A stretch of 64,000 nt of DNA, taken from positions 241,001 to 305,000 of the forward strand of contig CAJNDS010002356.1 in assembly GCA_905221605.1 (NCBI GenBank), in the 5' to 3' direction. Every line of letters starts with the position of its first letter. The stretch's first letter is position 1. The position numbers were made by a program, and so were the translations under genes. Under the pieces are notes generated by a model. It was not told where the DNA came from and did not search any database. It saw only the letters and a list, made by a program, of their open reading frames with translations. Positions 11,562 through 20,143 of the stretch are shown here, piece by piece. This DNA is from Symbiodinium natans (lineage: Eukaryota > Sar > Dinophyceae > Suessiales > Symbiodiniaceae).

Positions 11562-12388
11562 TTGGTGCCCCTCAAGGCAAACTGACTGTATCCAACAAAA
11601 CATCCAGGATAACATCTCTCGAAGCTATGGTTGATGAGGTCTGCAGCGGGACAAGTGTGGGTGGAGCCCTCTTGGCTAGCCTGAAAGGGCGTCTGATGTA
11701 TGCAGCGACCCACACGTTTGGTCGAGTGGCTCTCATGGCAGTCAAGCTCCTAAGCAAACTCCTGCGGGCTGGCGGGCCAGTTCTTTTGCAGGAACACGAC
11801 AAACGGCTCATCAGGCAATGCTTCGAGATGATCAGGGATGCACGGCCTAGGGTCATACAGGTGTGCGACGTAGTGAGCCCGATCATCATCTTCACCGATG
11901 GGGCGTGCGAGCAGCAAGGAAACCTAGTCACGTATGGGGCGGTGCTGATTGACACCATGGATGGCAGCAAGCAGGTCTTCGGCGAAGAGGTCCCTCGGCA
12001 GATTCTTGAGACCTGGAAACGAGGCAACAAGGAGCAAGTGGTGGGGCAAGCCGAGATCCTGCCGGTGGTTGTTGCCAAGGTCAAATGGAAGGACATCCTA
12101 GCAAGAAGGAGGATCATCTGGTTCATTGACAATGAGTCGGCAAGATGTGCTTTGGCAGCTGGTTCTTCCCCGGTGTTGGCGTCGTTTGCGATGCTTTGCG
12201 TGAATGCTCATTTGGACGCAGGACTGGAGGCCCTTTCGTGGTTTACGCGAGTGCCATCAGCAGCCAATCTGGCCGATGATGCGTCTAGATTGGTGTTTGA
12301 CAATTATGAGAAAGAATATGTCAGATGCACGCTGAACTGGTCCGAACCTGCATTGAAAGAAGTTCTCAAAGCTTGCTGTGCGGTTTGA
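11537..12388 (+). CDS. DIRS-like RNase H domain (C-terminal part of RT polyprotein)
   Basis: The open frame begins MLGAEFSLIG, which continues the RT thumb region, so its ATG is probably not a real start. The RNase H acidic residues are all present: Asp in IIFTDGACE (about 11893), Glu in GQAEILPV (about 12052), Asp in WFIDNESARCAL (about 12127) and Asp in NLADDASR (about 12275). This is the RNase H arrangement typical of DIRS-like elements, lying directly after RT. Its role would be to degrade the RNA of the RNA-DNA hybrid during reverse transcription. In this copy it is out of frame with the upstream RT. The stop lies 27 bp before repeat B1. Confidence 0.75.
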   Translation: MLGAEFSLIGAPQGKLTVSNKTSRITSLEAMVDEVCSGTSVGGALLASLKGRLMYAATHTFGRVALMAVKLLSKLLRAGGPVLLQEHDKRLIRQCFEMIRDARPRVIQVCDVVSPIIIFTDGACEQQGNLVTYGAVLIDTMDGSKQVFGEEVPRQILETWKRGNKEQVVGQAEILPVVVAKVKWKDILARRRIIWFIDNESARCALAAGSSPVLASFAMLCVNAHLDAGLEALSWFTRVPSAANLADDASRLVFDNYEKEYVRCTLNWSEPALKEVLKACCAV

Positions 12389-12414
12389 GCTCGGACGTAC
12401 CTCATCGGTTTAGT

Positions 12415-12687
12415 GGGAAGTTGACACGAGGTACCGGGTGCCGAGTGTTGAGGAAGGAGGCTGCGCTGGGTGCAGCGTGCTTCGTTTCTCACCCACTAGT
12501 TGTGAGCCTACTCTCGAGAGGAGAAACCATAGTGTTTGGGTCTCGAAAGCGAAAGGCTATCGATGATGAGGAAATGTCGCCGAGATCGAGCCAGTGTTAA
12601 AAAGAAGCGAGCACAAGAGCGTTGCAATGAGTAGAGTTTGTTTGTGGCTGTATTGGGGGGGGGAAAACGAGCAGTTGCTGACAATAA
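12415..12687 (+). repeat. repeat B1 (direct, inner copy)
   Basis: Nearly identical to 13025-13302, from GGAAGTTGACACGAGG to TGACAATAA. Only scattered substitutions, a GATC insertion in the second copy and a G-tract length difference separate them. It follows the RNase H stop and precedes repeat A. Confidence 0.92.
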
Positions 12688-12688
12688 G

Positions 12689-13005
12689 ATACATTTCACC
12701 ATGCGAAGCGGTGATAGTTTCTTATTGTTGTGGCTGCGCGTTTGCTTGTGTAAAAGCTGCTTTAAGCAGGCCTTTTTCACATGCGTTCCCCCCCCCCCCC
12801 CCCCCAATCTCCTTCTTGCTTTGCGCGGGTGCAGATGTGTAGGCCAAAGTTATTTTGTTTTGAAAAGGACAGGTTGCGTGGTGAGTTGTCATGCAATACA
12901 CGTTGGATGAATCATATGTGTTTCTTCGGCAGTCGGTGCTCAAGCAGGCACCGAACAATTGGCTGTGGACCAATTCTTGGAATTGGTCTCGAGCCAAATT
13001 TTTGT
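12689..13005 (+). repeat. repeat A, right copy
   Basis: An inverted partner of 4614-4798. It is interrupted after the first core by a poly-C tract (12788-12806) and about 120 bp not present on the left. It is flanked on both sides by repeat B. Confidence 0.8.
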
Positions 13006-13024
13006 AACCCACCCACCCACCCGG

Positions 13025-13302
13025 GGGAAGTTGACACGAGGTACCGGGTGCCGAGCGTTGAGGAAGGAGGCTGCACTGGGTGCAGCGTGCTTCGTTTCCC
13101 ACCCACTAGTTGTGAGCCCACTCTCGAGAGGAGATCGAAACCATAGTGTTTGGGTCTCGAAAGCGAAAGGCTATCGATGATGAGGAAATGTCGCCGAGAT
13201 CGAGCCAGTGTTAAAAAGAAGCGAGCACAAGAGCGTTGCAATGAGTAGAGTTTGTTTGTGGCTGTATTGGGGGGGGGGAAAACGAGCAGTTGCTGACAAT
13301 AA
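13025..13302 (+). repeat. repeat B2 (direct, outer copy)
   Basis: The outer copy of the B1 repeat. Its TGACAATAA end is taken as the right boundary of the DIRS-like element, because unrelated sequence follows. Confidence 0.92.
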
Positions 13303-14134
13303 TTAGACTCGCCACAAAGTGTGCCAACTCGTATGGCCTCTCGGGCCTGGAGATGGAGGCGCTTGTGGACCCTGATGCCAAGCCAGTGCGCAAAAAACGG
13401 CCCTTGCTGCTGTCGGTTCGTGGAAATGCGTCGCATGCCCTCCTGCTCGAATTTCAGGCAGACAAGCCGACAAGCCTGGGCCGAAGCTATTCCCTTGTCC
13501 TCACGCACCCCCAAGCCTGTGCTGGACAAGGACTTCTGGACGCGTCTCTGGAGAGGCCTTGCCGCCGGGTGGCACGGGACGGACTCCCGCCGGCACGAAA
13601 GGAGGAGCACCCACTTTCAGGTCCTTCGCGGGAAGGCAAGGACTGTGCAACGGGGTAGACTGCCCCGTGGCAGGGGCGGTCACCTTGTTTTCTCCTGTTG
13701 GGGAACCGGAACATCCAGGCTCCTCGTCAATCCTCCGCAGGTTTTTTGATGTCATCACCACCGCGTGCTCCACCGGGCCCACCTTTGGTGTCTGCGTCTT
13801 TGTCACGTGCAAGGCGTCAGGCTTTCTTCTTTACGATGGGGAGGCAGGTTTTGCGCGCGCCACGTCCTCGCTCACCAGAGGTTTGGGTCCTTTGATCATC
13901 CTCGCACCAGCCTATGGAGACGGGCTAGGCGCCTGCTTTCAAATGGCTGCATGTGCGACGCGGGGCCACATCAATGGCAACGAGTATATCAGGGCCCAGG
14001 CCAGCCTTTGGAGCATCGAAGGAACAGGAATTGCCAAGGCTTTGCACAAGCAAGCCTTCAAGGAGAGAAACGTTGCGTCTATCCTCATCCCCAGCGCTCC
14101 GTGGGTGTGTCTCTCTTCCATCGGCCTTCCCTAA
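13303..14134 (+). pseudogene. unidentified coding block, frameshifted
   Basis: The plus strand has long GC-rich open frames with protein-like composition: 13290-13658, 13321-13749 and 13559-14134. The last (about 190 codons) includes hydrophobic stretches such as FGVCVFVTCKASGFLLYDGE and ends …CLSSIGLP. The frames look like one protein with two frame changes. No family is recognised. The block sits between the DIRS-like element and the broken end of the inverted copia gag fragment, and may be host or another mobile element. Confidence 0.3.
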
Positions 14135-14183
14135 ATCAAATGCATGGGCTGTCCGAGCCACGCGGCCTCCATGGAAAGATGTG

Positions 14184-15464
14184 TTATTCCGGACCTGTGG
14201 CAAGAAAGCTAAGGCAATGAGCCTTATTTTCGATCGGCCAACTGTCGTGGGACCTTGTCACAATTGCAAGCCCGAGGGATCGGCCTGTGATGGCGCAGTC
14301 CATACGCCACTTGACCCATTCGTGATCTTGGCTCCAGTCCTCTTCGCCTTCGCGCACTTGTCGCATCTTTCCTTTTGACTTTCCGCCTTTTCCTGAGTCC
14401 TTTCCTCCTTTCGCTGGTGCCCAACATTCTGACGCGAAGTGACCATACTTTCCACATTTGTAGCATTCCACTCCACACCTTGATCCTTTTCCACCTGAAC
14501 CTTTTCCTTGACTTCCGTAGCCACCATTCTCCACTTGCCTCACAGACTTTCCTCGTCCTTTGCCACGACCTTTGCCGCGGCTTCTTCCTCTTCCGCCTTT
14601 CCTTTCCTTTCCTTTTCCTTTTCCTTTGTCGAACTTTCCTTTTCCTTTTCCCTTTACTTTTCCTTTCTCATACTTTCCTTTTCCTTTTAGCCGATCGATC
14701 TCCATTGGGATCGGTCCTTGATACTCCTTGGAGCTTGAACTTGTTCCTGGGGCCTGAACGCTCAATGATCCCAAGATGTTCTCAGCAGACCACGTTTGGT
14801 TGCTTCTCTCGTACTGTAGCAGCTTCGTTCTCAAATCGTTGTAACTTGTCTTCTCGGTGATTCCTACCATGATGTGCTGCTTCAGATTCTGAGGAATGCC
14901 CTTCAGCAACGTTCCGATCTTCAAGTTGCCATCGTACTTCGTTGTCGATAACTTCTCGTACTCGTTGACCAACTTCTCAAACGTGAGGACATAATCCATC
15001 AGGCTAGCTCCCTTTGCCATTGCAGGGAATCCTACCAAGGCTTGGGCCATTGCCAGACTTCGAGATCTAGAGGATGGTTCGAGCTCCATTGTGAGTCGCC
15101 TCCAGACTTCAAATCCGTCCATGTTGTCGATGCTTCTCAACACCTGATTCTTCAAATAGCTACTCAAGACGGAATAAGGCTTCATTCCTCTTATCTTTCG
15201 TCCTTCGTTCGCTGCATAAAATTCATCGATGTCATCCTCGATGTCCAGTGCATCCGTTGATGCTTCGGCCTTCTTCAGATCTGCTAAGAATTCGTCGTCC
15301 ATGAACGCTAGAAAGTTCTTAAAGGCGAAACTCCAGTCACTCCATTGAGAGACTTCTTCTTCTAGTGTTGCCGGGTTGAACACTTCTGGCGGCTTCAAGA
15401 TCTTTCCTCCAGTGTCGAACGGGACACCTGAGGGTTGCGCCCTTGGCGCTCCTTCGCCTCCCAA
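14184..15464 (-). CDS. copia gag (capsid/nucleocapsid), 3' end chimeric
   Basis: The open frame is 426 codons. It begins at a TTG, so the true N-terminus comes from upstream in another frame. The first 250 or so residues are a capsid-like helical region (FAFKNFLAFMDDEFLADLKK, MDYVLTFEKLVNEYEKLS). Next is a linker of Lys-Gly repeats (about residues 255-320). An intact zinc knuckle follows at about 340-353: CYKCGKYGHFASEC fits CX2CX4HX4C. The last 30 or so codons after about 14284 are read from non-element DNA beyond the break, so the C-terminus is chimeric. Gag would package element RNA in cytoplasmic particles. Confidence 0.85.
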   Translation of the reverse strand: MGGEGAPRAQPSGVPFDTGGKILKPPEVFNPATLEEEVSQWSDWSFAFKNFLAFMDDEFLADLKKAEASTDALDIEDDIDEFYAANEGRKIRGMKPYSVLSSYLKNQVLRSIDNMDGFEVWRRLTMELEPSSRSRSLAMAQALVGFPAMAKGASLMDYVLTFEKLVNEYEKLSTTKYDGNLKIGTLLKGIPQNLKQHIMVGITEKTSYNDLRTKLLQYERSNQTWSAENILGSLSVQAPGTSSSSKEYQGPIPMEIDRLKGKGKYEKGKVKGKGKGKFDKGKGKGKERKGGRGRSRGKGRGKGRGKSVRQVENGGYGSQGKGSGGKGSRCGVECYKCGKYGHFASECWAPAKGGKDSGKGGKSKGKMRQVREGEEDWSQDHEWVKWRMDCAITGRSLGLAIVTRSHDSWPIENKAHCLSFLATGPE

Positions 15465-15649
15465 ACTTCTTGGGGAATTTCTTGCAGCTTGGGCCGCACC
15501 TGGCTGGCTGCTTCGGTAAGCCTTTGCATTGCTTCCGTTAGCTGCTGCTGTTGAGTCGCTGTTTGGCTCGCAACTCTTCCTAAAGCTTCTGTGGCCTGGC
15601 CAATGCCAGCCAACATTGCTTCAAAGTTTACTCTTTGCTGTTCTGCCAT
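15395..15649 (-). CDS. N-terminal gag frame of the split copia element
   Basis: ATG at 15649; 84 codons. The Gln-rich, helical start (MAEQQRVNFEAMLAGIG) leads to a PQEVWEAKERQGRNPQ stretch. The long gag frame at 14184-15464 lies in the -1 frame and has no ATG at its start, so gag must be read either by a frameshift near 15480 or through an indel. The left copia copy shows the same two-frame relationship at about 4140-4200. An in-frame leader ORF (15662-15931) ends with a stop 13 bp upstream. Confidence 0.5.
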   Translation of the reverse strand: MAEQQRVNFEAMLAGIGQATEALGRVASQTATQQQQLTEAMQRLTEAASQVRPKLQEIPQEVWEAKERQGRNPQVSRSTLEERS

Positions 15650-16009
15650 TGCTCTGACGATCTAGGCAAGTCGTCCAGACTCAAGGCTCTTTGCAGATTG
15701 TTCTTGACGAATCGTAACGCTCTGCTTCTTTGACTTCTTCTTGCAGATTGTTGTTGGCGAACCGTAACGCTCTGCTTCTTCTTGCAAGACGTTCTCGATA
15801 AATCTTAACTTCTTGCTTCTTCTCGAATTTCCTCCGGTGATAACGTCCACCGGAAAACGAACTTCTTCTTTCGCAGGGCGTAGTTGATTAACCTTAACTC
15901 CTGCTTCCCTTCTTTCTCCTTTCCAGCCCATTGGCTGGCTGCCAGCTCTTCGGCTGGGCTTACCTTCTTTCCCTGGATCTGCTTCTTCAGCTGCTGGCCG
16001 TTGCCAACA

Positions 16010-16021
16010 GCTCCGCTACCA
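16010..16021 (-). promoter_or_regulatory. tRNA primer-binding site of the split copia element
   Basis: TGGTAGCGGAGC on the minus strand starts at the base after the LTR end. It is close to the plant Ty1/copia PBS TGGTATCAGAGC and is compatible with priming by initiator-Met tRNA. Confidence 0.7.
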
Positions 16022-16169
16022 TAAAAGTTTAAAGGCTAAAATCAACCTTTCTAGAACCACAGGTTGTCGGCACTCTTTTCCTCTCACTCGCGACTTCCAC
16101 GAGGGGTGTGTCTTGAGCCTATACACAGCGGTGTGAAACATGTCGTGTAGGAAATTGAACATCTTGTTA
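16022..16169 (-). repeat. 148 bp 5' LTR of the split copia element
   Basis: The minus strand runs TAACAAGATGTTC…AAACTTTTA. It differs from 28764-28911 at three positions. The ends TAA…TTA are imperfect inverted repeats rather than the usual TG…CA. The boundary is fixed by the PBS on one side and by the shared 5 bp flanking repeat on the other. Confidence 0.93.
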
Positions 16170-16174
16170 ATTAA
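16170..16174. repeat. target-site duplication (ATTAA) beside the 5' LTR
   Basis: ATTAA on the plus strand, which is TTAAT in the direction of the element. The same TTAAT follows the 3' LTR at 28912-28916. Confidence 0.75.
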
Positions 16175-16270
16175 CCAAGCACTCTAATGTTCATTCTTTT
16201 CTTTCTTAAAACACCAACAATCCGTGCCTTATTATGTATAATGTATACATTAATCCAACTTCGTTTGACT

Positions 16271-16760
16271 TTATATACACACTATTGTCTTTTTGATGAC
16301 TTCAATGTCTGTAGTGCTCTCATCTAATCTTTGTTCAGGTATTATTTTGTTGCGGTTCCCTGACAGTTTGAACTATTTCAACTCTTCCAAAAACTGGCTT
16401 ATCGGTTTTGAATACACCGGTCTCATGAGGGGACACATGCCGACCACCAAATTTTGAATTGCGCGTATCTTCAATTGGTGTAGTTATTTTTATCTTTCGC
16501 AATTTTTTCTTTCTTTATGACATGTCTGTCTCCTAAATCTACGAGGGATACAAGACACACCTGCAGCATTTATGAAAAGACCTTTCTCTTTGTCGATGTC
16601 ATGATTGTTTAGGTTTTTTTGACACATACTAATTGCCTTCGCACAATCTCCAACGACAGGGCGCAACATCGTTTTAGTCGATTATCTGCTATTACCCCTT
16701 CTCTTTTTGCACAATGCCATCAATGGTTTCCATATAGGTTTCCATCATATAATCTCTAAT
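16271..16760 (-). pseudogene. AT-rich minus-strand coding relic, unidentified
   Basis: Minus-strand pieces in shifting frames read like eroded protein. They are VSLVDLGDRHVIKKEKIAKD (16471-16560), SKFGGRHVSPHETGVFKTDK continuing to VREPQQNN (16335-16469) and PEQRLDESTTDIEVIKKTIV (16271-16339). No family is recognised. It lies beside the ATPase relic, on the opposite strand, in the same AT-rich island, and may be another gene of the same integrated element. Confidence 0.3.
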
Positions 16761-16941
16761 TAGCAATAATGAGTGGAACAATCCCAAAAGTGGAACCAGT
16801 AGACATACCGGAAAATACATTTAAAACACTAAATGTGAAATGATGCCTAGCTTACCCGCTAGGATGCTACGCGTTGCCCCTTCAACTTGAGGAAAGACGG
16901 CGCTTACTCAAAATCTAATATGAAATACCTACTGAGGTTCA

Positions 16942-17318
16942 TTTGAAAGAATATCTATACTTTCACACGGTGCTCATGTTGATGACAAGTGGAAGGCAGC
17001 TAAGAATACATCACTGATGTAACGAAGGTGGATACAGAAAAGGAACAAGTGTATTTTGAAGACTATGACCCAGTAGCATTGAAGAAGATAATCGAAGAAA
17101 CGCAGCACAAAGTCATTGATTTTCAAAAGAAGAGCGAACAAAAGGATTCTTTTAGGATATAGCAGCGGTGGATGACCTCAGTCACAAGCCAAAAATTGCA
17201 CTCCAACATTCTTCATGGTCTTTTCACCAGAGGTCGTCGTAACTCTAATAGCGTCATCTTATCCACTCCAAAATCAATGCGTTATAGCAAAAGTTTGCAT
17301 GCAAAATATGTCCGATGA
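16942..17318 (+). pseudogene. A32-like (FtsK-HerA) packaging ATPase remnant
   Basis: Four plus-strand segments in changing frames follow the order of the A32-type DNA-packaging ATPase of Polintons, Polinton-like viruses and nucleocytoplasmic large DNA viruses. They are FERISILSHGAHVDDKWKA (16942-17019), DYDPVALKKIIEETQHKVI (within 17016-17162), the Walker B-type box AAVDDLSHKPK (from 17162), and LHGLFTRGRRNSNSVILST (within 17196-17318), which corresponds to the conserved TRGRH…S.I.STQK region. The Walker A part expected upstream was not found. Frameshifts between all segments show it is dead. The AT-rich composition contrasts with the surrounding DNA and suggests transfer from a virus-like element of protists. 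Confidence 0.6.
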
Positions 17319-17339
17319 AATCTCGAATAAAAATTCCAT

Positions 17340-17883
17340 GAAGCTGCAGAGCACTGTCTTTTTCCCAAAGTAGAGTCTGCGCAACATGTGCTCCAGCTCA
17401 AGAGCTGAAGAGCACGCCTCCCCCCCCAAACGCTCCAGCTCAAGAGGAGCTGCAGAGCGCGGGGGTCTGTGGGCTCATTTTCCTCAAACAGGGCAACAAT
17501 CTGGGTCTCTAAATTTGCAAAACCCCGGCCAACCTTGAGACACCAGAGATCCAGGTTGTTTCCTGCCTTAAGAGGCTTTTTTTGGAGGCGAGCTTCTTTA
17601 CCACATCAGCGGCGCAATAAGCGAATCGCCCTTGCCTTAAATGCGGGCCAGTCAATGTCGGGGTCGTTTTATCGGAAAACCCAAAGAGCATCTCTGACAC
17701 GTTAGAGAAGCGCTCCAATTCCACACTGCCAGCTGGTATTCTGCACGAGGTAAGTAAGTTTCTTCAGCTGTAGGTGAGACGGCCATGACTACCGGAAGCA
17801 GCCAAACAGCACAGAACAACACACAACACACAAGAGAAAAGCAAAACGGAAGCAATCTAATCCTAAGGTGAAACATCCCTCTC
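17340..17883. other. spacer
   Basis: The AT-rich island ends near 17390 and composition returns to moderate GC. It contains two similar 30 bp segments (GCTCCAGCTCAAGAG…GAGCTGCAGAGC type) at about 17391-17461. No gene was recognised. Confidence 0.4.
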
Positions 17884-18952
17884 TCAGAACACGAAGAGGT
17901 CGAAGTAGACCCGTTGTGGCTTGACTCGCGCTGTTGGAGGGAGCACATAGTGCGGTTCGCAAAACGCGGTCGGTCTGCCAGAAGCAAAATCACGTTCCAT
18001 GCTAGTCAGGTTGTTCCCCTCGCCCGGGTCATTCATATGGTCATTCCCTGCAGGACCCGTTACTGCCAAGCATTTTGGTTGTCGCCTCGGTGTGAGGCAC
18101 GCGACGCCGATACCGCTACTGAAGCTGGTCGGCGGGCTTTCCTGGGCGAGGTGTCGGACGCCACCTCACTCCGGGAAGGGCGATTGCTAGGGTGCGAGGT
18201 GTCGGACGCCACCTCCCCGGCAGAGAGTGTGGCGCAGTTGGGCTCATCGGAGCTCCCCAATTTCAGCCCCCCCCACAGGGGGGGGTCCCCGAAGGGATCG
18301 GGGTTTCATTCAGGTCCGCAAGCTTAGCTTTTGCCGCACGCCACAACGCCTTCGCGGCGTGGCTGACCTCCTGATATGTCACAACCTTGCCGTTGTCCAG
18401 GTTTACGACCGTCGGGTCGCAAAGCTTCTGGTTGAAATACAGCTTGGACCATGCGCCGTTGAAAGGGCTTTTATTCTTGTTCGCAGCGACAGCAAGGCCC
18501 TTGTGAGATGCCCAATGTGCCGTGACGGCATCGTACCACTCCCTCTTCCTTGGGGAGGAGCTTCGTGACCTGCGACTTACCCCGGGATGACGGTCCTGAT
18601 CCGCAAGGGACGGCGTGTGTTTCAGGGAGCTTGCTGCCTGCTGCAGTGAAGGCGTGCGTGCGCGACTCGCTTGAGACACTTGCAATGGAACCGGCCCTGG
18701 CCCACTTGCGCATGCCGCATTGTGTGGCCCGCTGCAGCAGGGGGGAAATGCAACGTGAGGCTGCGAGGTTTCTCGGCGGGCTCGTACTGGAGCAGTGTTA
18801 GCAGTTGCTTGGCATGAAAGACAAGGACGCCCGTCTTGCTCAGGGGACTTTGTGCCCGTGGACGCACAGCTTGGGGGCATTGCCATGCCGGCGGCCTGAG
18901 GTGTGTTGTGGCGTCGGACCTCCGAAGAGCGGTCAGCTTCGTGCATCACCAA
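17884..18952 (-). pseudogene. unidentified minus-strand coding block
   Basis: Frame 18263-18952 (229 codons) ends with a protein-like stretch including REWYDAVTAHWASHKG, WSKLYFNQKLCDPTVV and VTYQEVSHAAKALWRAAKAK. After a stop at 18263 a further minus frame, 17884-18069, reads MAVTGPAGNDHMNDPGEGN to FDLFVF. Between them are two copies of a 20 bp hairpin. The Ser/Arg-rich N-terminal part is less convincing. No family is recognised. Confidence 0.3.
18148..18215. repeat. two copies of a 20 bp imperfect palindrome
   Basis: GAGGTGTCGGACGCCACCTC occurs at 18148-18167 and exactly again at 18196-18215, 48 bp apart. Each can fold on its GAGGTG/CACCTC arms. Function unknown. Confidence 0.7.
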
Positions 18953-19803
18953 GGGGACCAGCTATGCATTTATCGTCCTGAGGAAGAAGCGCGCAGAATC
19001 GGTGTGGAAAAGGGCTGCCGGTTATATGACTTTCTGGCCATGAGCGGGTTCGGATACGGTGGCCATGCATTTAGTGAGGTAGTGGATGCCGGCGACCTGT
19101 TCAACCTCACTCCCGGGGATTATCGGTATGACGAACTGACCCCGCGCATTTACGGCCTGGCTGACAGGCAGCTTGAGCGACAGGTCAGGTCCGCCCTCAT
19201 GGGAGTGGCTTGTGCAGTGGTCCACATTCCGGAGCATGCAAAGCACTTTATCAATGCTGTGCTCGGACGGCGGGTTGGCAGGCAAGACCTTGAAGCATAC
19301 CTGGCTTTCCACCAGCGCTGGGCTTGGCCTCACAGGCATGCGAAAAATTGCGCTGAATCCCTGATCAGCTGTCTTCAGCCGTGCCTTACGGACCTTCCGG
19401 ATCCTTACCAAAGCGCGCCAGGAGCCCCAACGCGCTCTCGCAAGGGTCGTAGATGTCAAGCCGGGCTTCTCCCCCTGGCCCATTGCCCTCCTTCACCGCA
19501 TCTCCACCAAGAGCCTGCTTGTGCTCGTTACGCCTGATCTCAGTACCGTGCCTGAGAAGAAGAAAATGTGGTTTGTGGTTGATGGCAAAGTTCGGGGAAA
19601 GGGAGCCGCGGTCCTGCTAACTAACCCTTGCGGGGAAAAAGGGGAAGCTTACACTTCCGGGAGTGTTCATCGAGCTCACGGCGCATAAAAGGCTGAAGGT
19701 GCAACTTGGGGACTTCTTCGACTTTCGAGACGCAGCAAAGTTGTCCTTGCCTAGCGAGCAATCAAGAGTGCGGCAAACAGAGAGTTGCCGGCCTATGAAA
19801 TAG
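18870..19803 (+). pseudogene. unidentified plus-strand coding block, frameshifted
   Basis: The frame 18836-19537 carries protein-like sequence from about 18930 (CIYRPEEEARRIGVEKGCRL, MSGFGYGGHAFSEVVDAGDL, LADRQLERQVRSALMGVACA). The reading then moves to another frame (FSPWPIALLHRISTKSLLVL and KKKMWFVVDGKVRGKGAAVL, about 19466-19620). It moves again to LPGVFIELTAHKRLKVQLGD, ending at 19803. Consistent composition over three frames suggests one gene with two indels. No family is recognised; comparison with endogenous RNA-virus and retroelement proteins would be informative. Confidence 0.35.
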
Positions 19804-20143
19804 GCGCTAGGGCCCCATAGGGTACCCTGCCAACTTGATGGGTGAGAAAACGCATCTTCATATCATATCTTGTACAGGCCTGTACACAAGAGAAGTCAGA
19901 GACTTCAGAGACTTTACCAGCCTACAGCCCCATCCCTGTACAGCTCACCTCATCTCAGCTGCGTGCTGCATGCGGTGGCACTGAGTAGGTGAGATGTGAA
20001 GCCCCGGTTCATGGCTCCCAGGCCTGGGTCTCGCTGATGCCCATGCTGAAGAGTGCAGGCACACGGAGCATGGGCTTCTTTTGCAAGCAGCAAGTCGCGG
20101 AGGATGGTGCAGTACTTGCAGAGAGAGGTTCCCGACGCCCCTC
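19804..20143. other. spacer between convergent unidentified coding blocks
   Basis: Nothing recognised; only short frames on either strand. Confidence 0.4.

Larger units (their letters stand above)
4614..13302 (+). mobile_element. DIRS-like tyrosine-recombinase retrotransposon
   Basis: An element of about 8.7 kb. The plus strand encodes a tyrosine recombinase, a gag-like CCCH protein, a methylase-like segment, reverse transcriptase and DIRS-type RNase H, all the same way. There are no LTRs and no integrase. The ends are built from repeat A (inverted: 4614-4798 against 12689-13005) and repeat B (direct: 12415-12687 and 13025-13302, flanking the right A). The presence of a YR plus RT/RNase H and non-LTR ends places it with DIRS/PAT/Ngaro/VIPER-type elements. 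Frameshifts in gag, the methylase-like region and RT, and a deletion inside RT, make this copy defective. Confidence 0.85.
14284..16169 (-). mobile_element. 5' part of a Ty1/copia element (LTR, PBS, leader, gag), inverted
   Basis: On the minus strand: 148 bp LTR (16022-16169), primer-binding site, leader ORF (15662-15931), N-terminal gag frame, and gag to just past the zinc knuckle. Homology with the left copia copy stops near 14284 (CCATCACAG), so protease and everything after it is missing. The LTR matches the 3' LTR of the plus-strand pol fragment at 28764-28911 at 145 of 148 positions. The 5 bp next to it (ATTAA, 16170-16174) is the reverse complement of TTAAT after the other LTR. This is probably the flipped 5' half of that same insertion. 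Confidence 0.9.
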
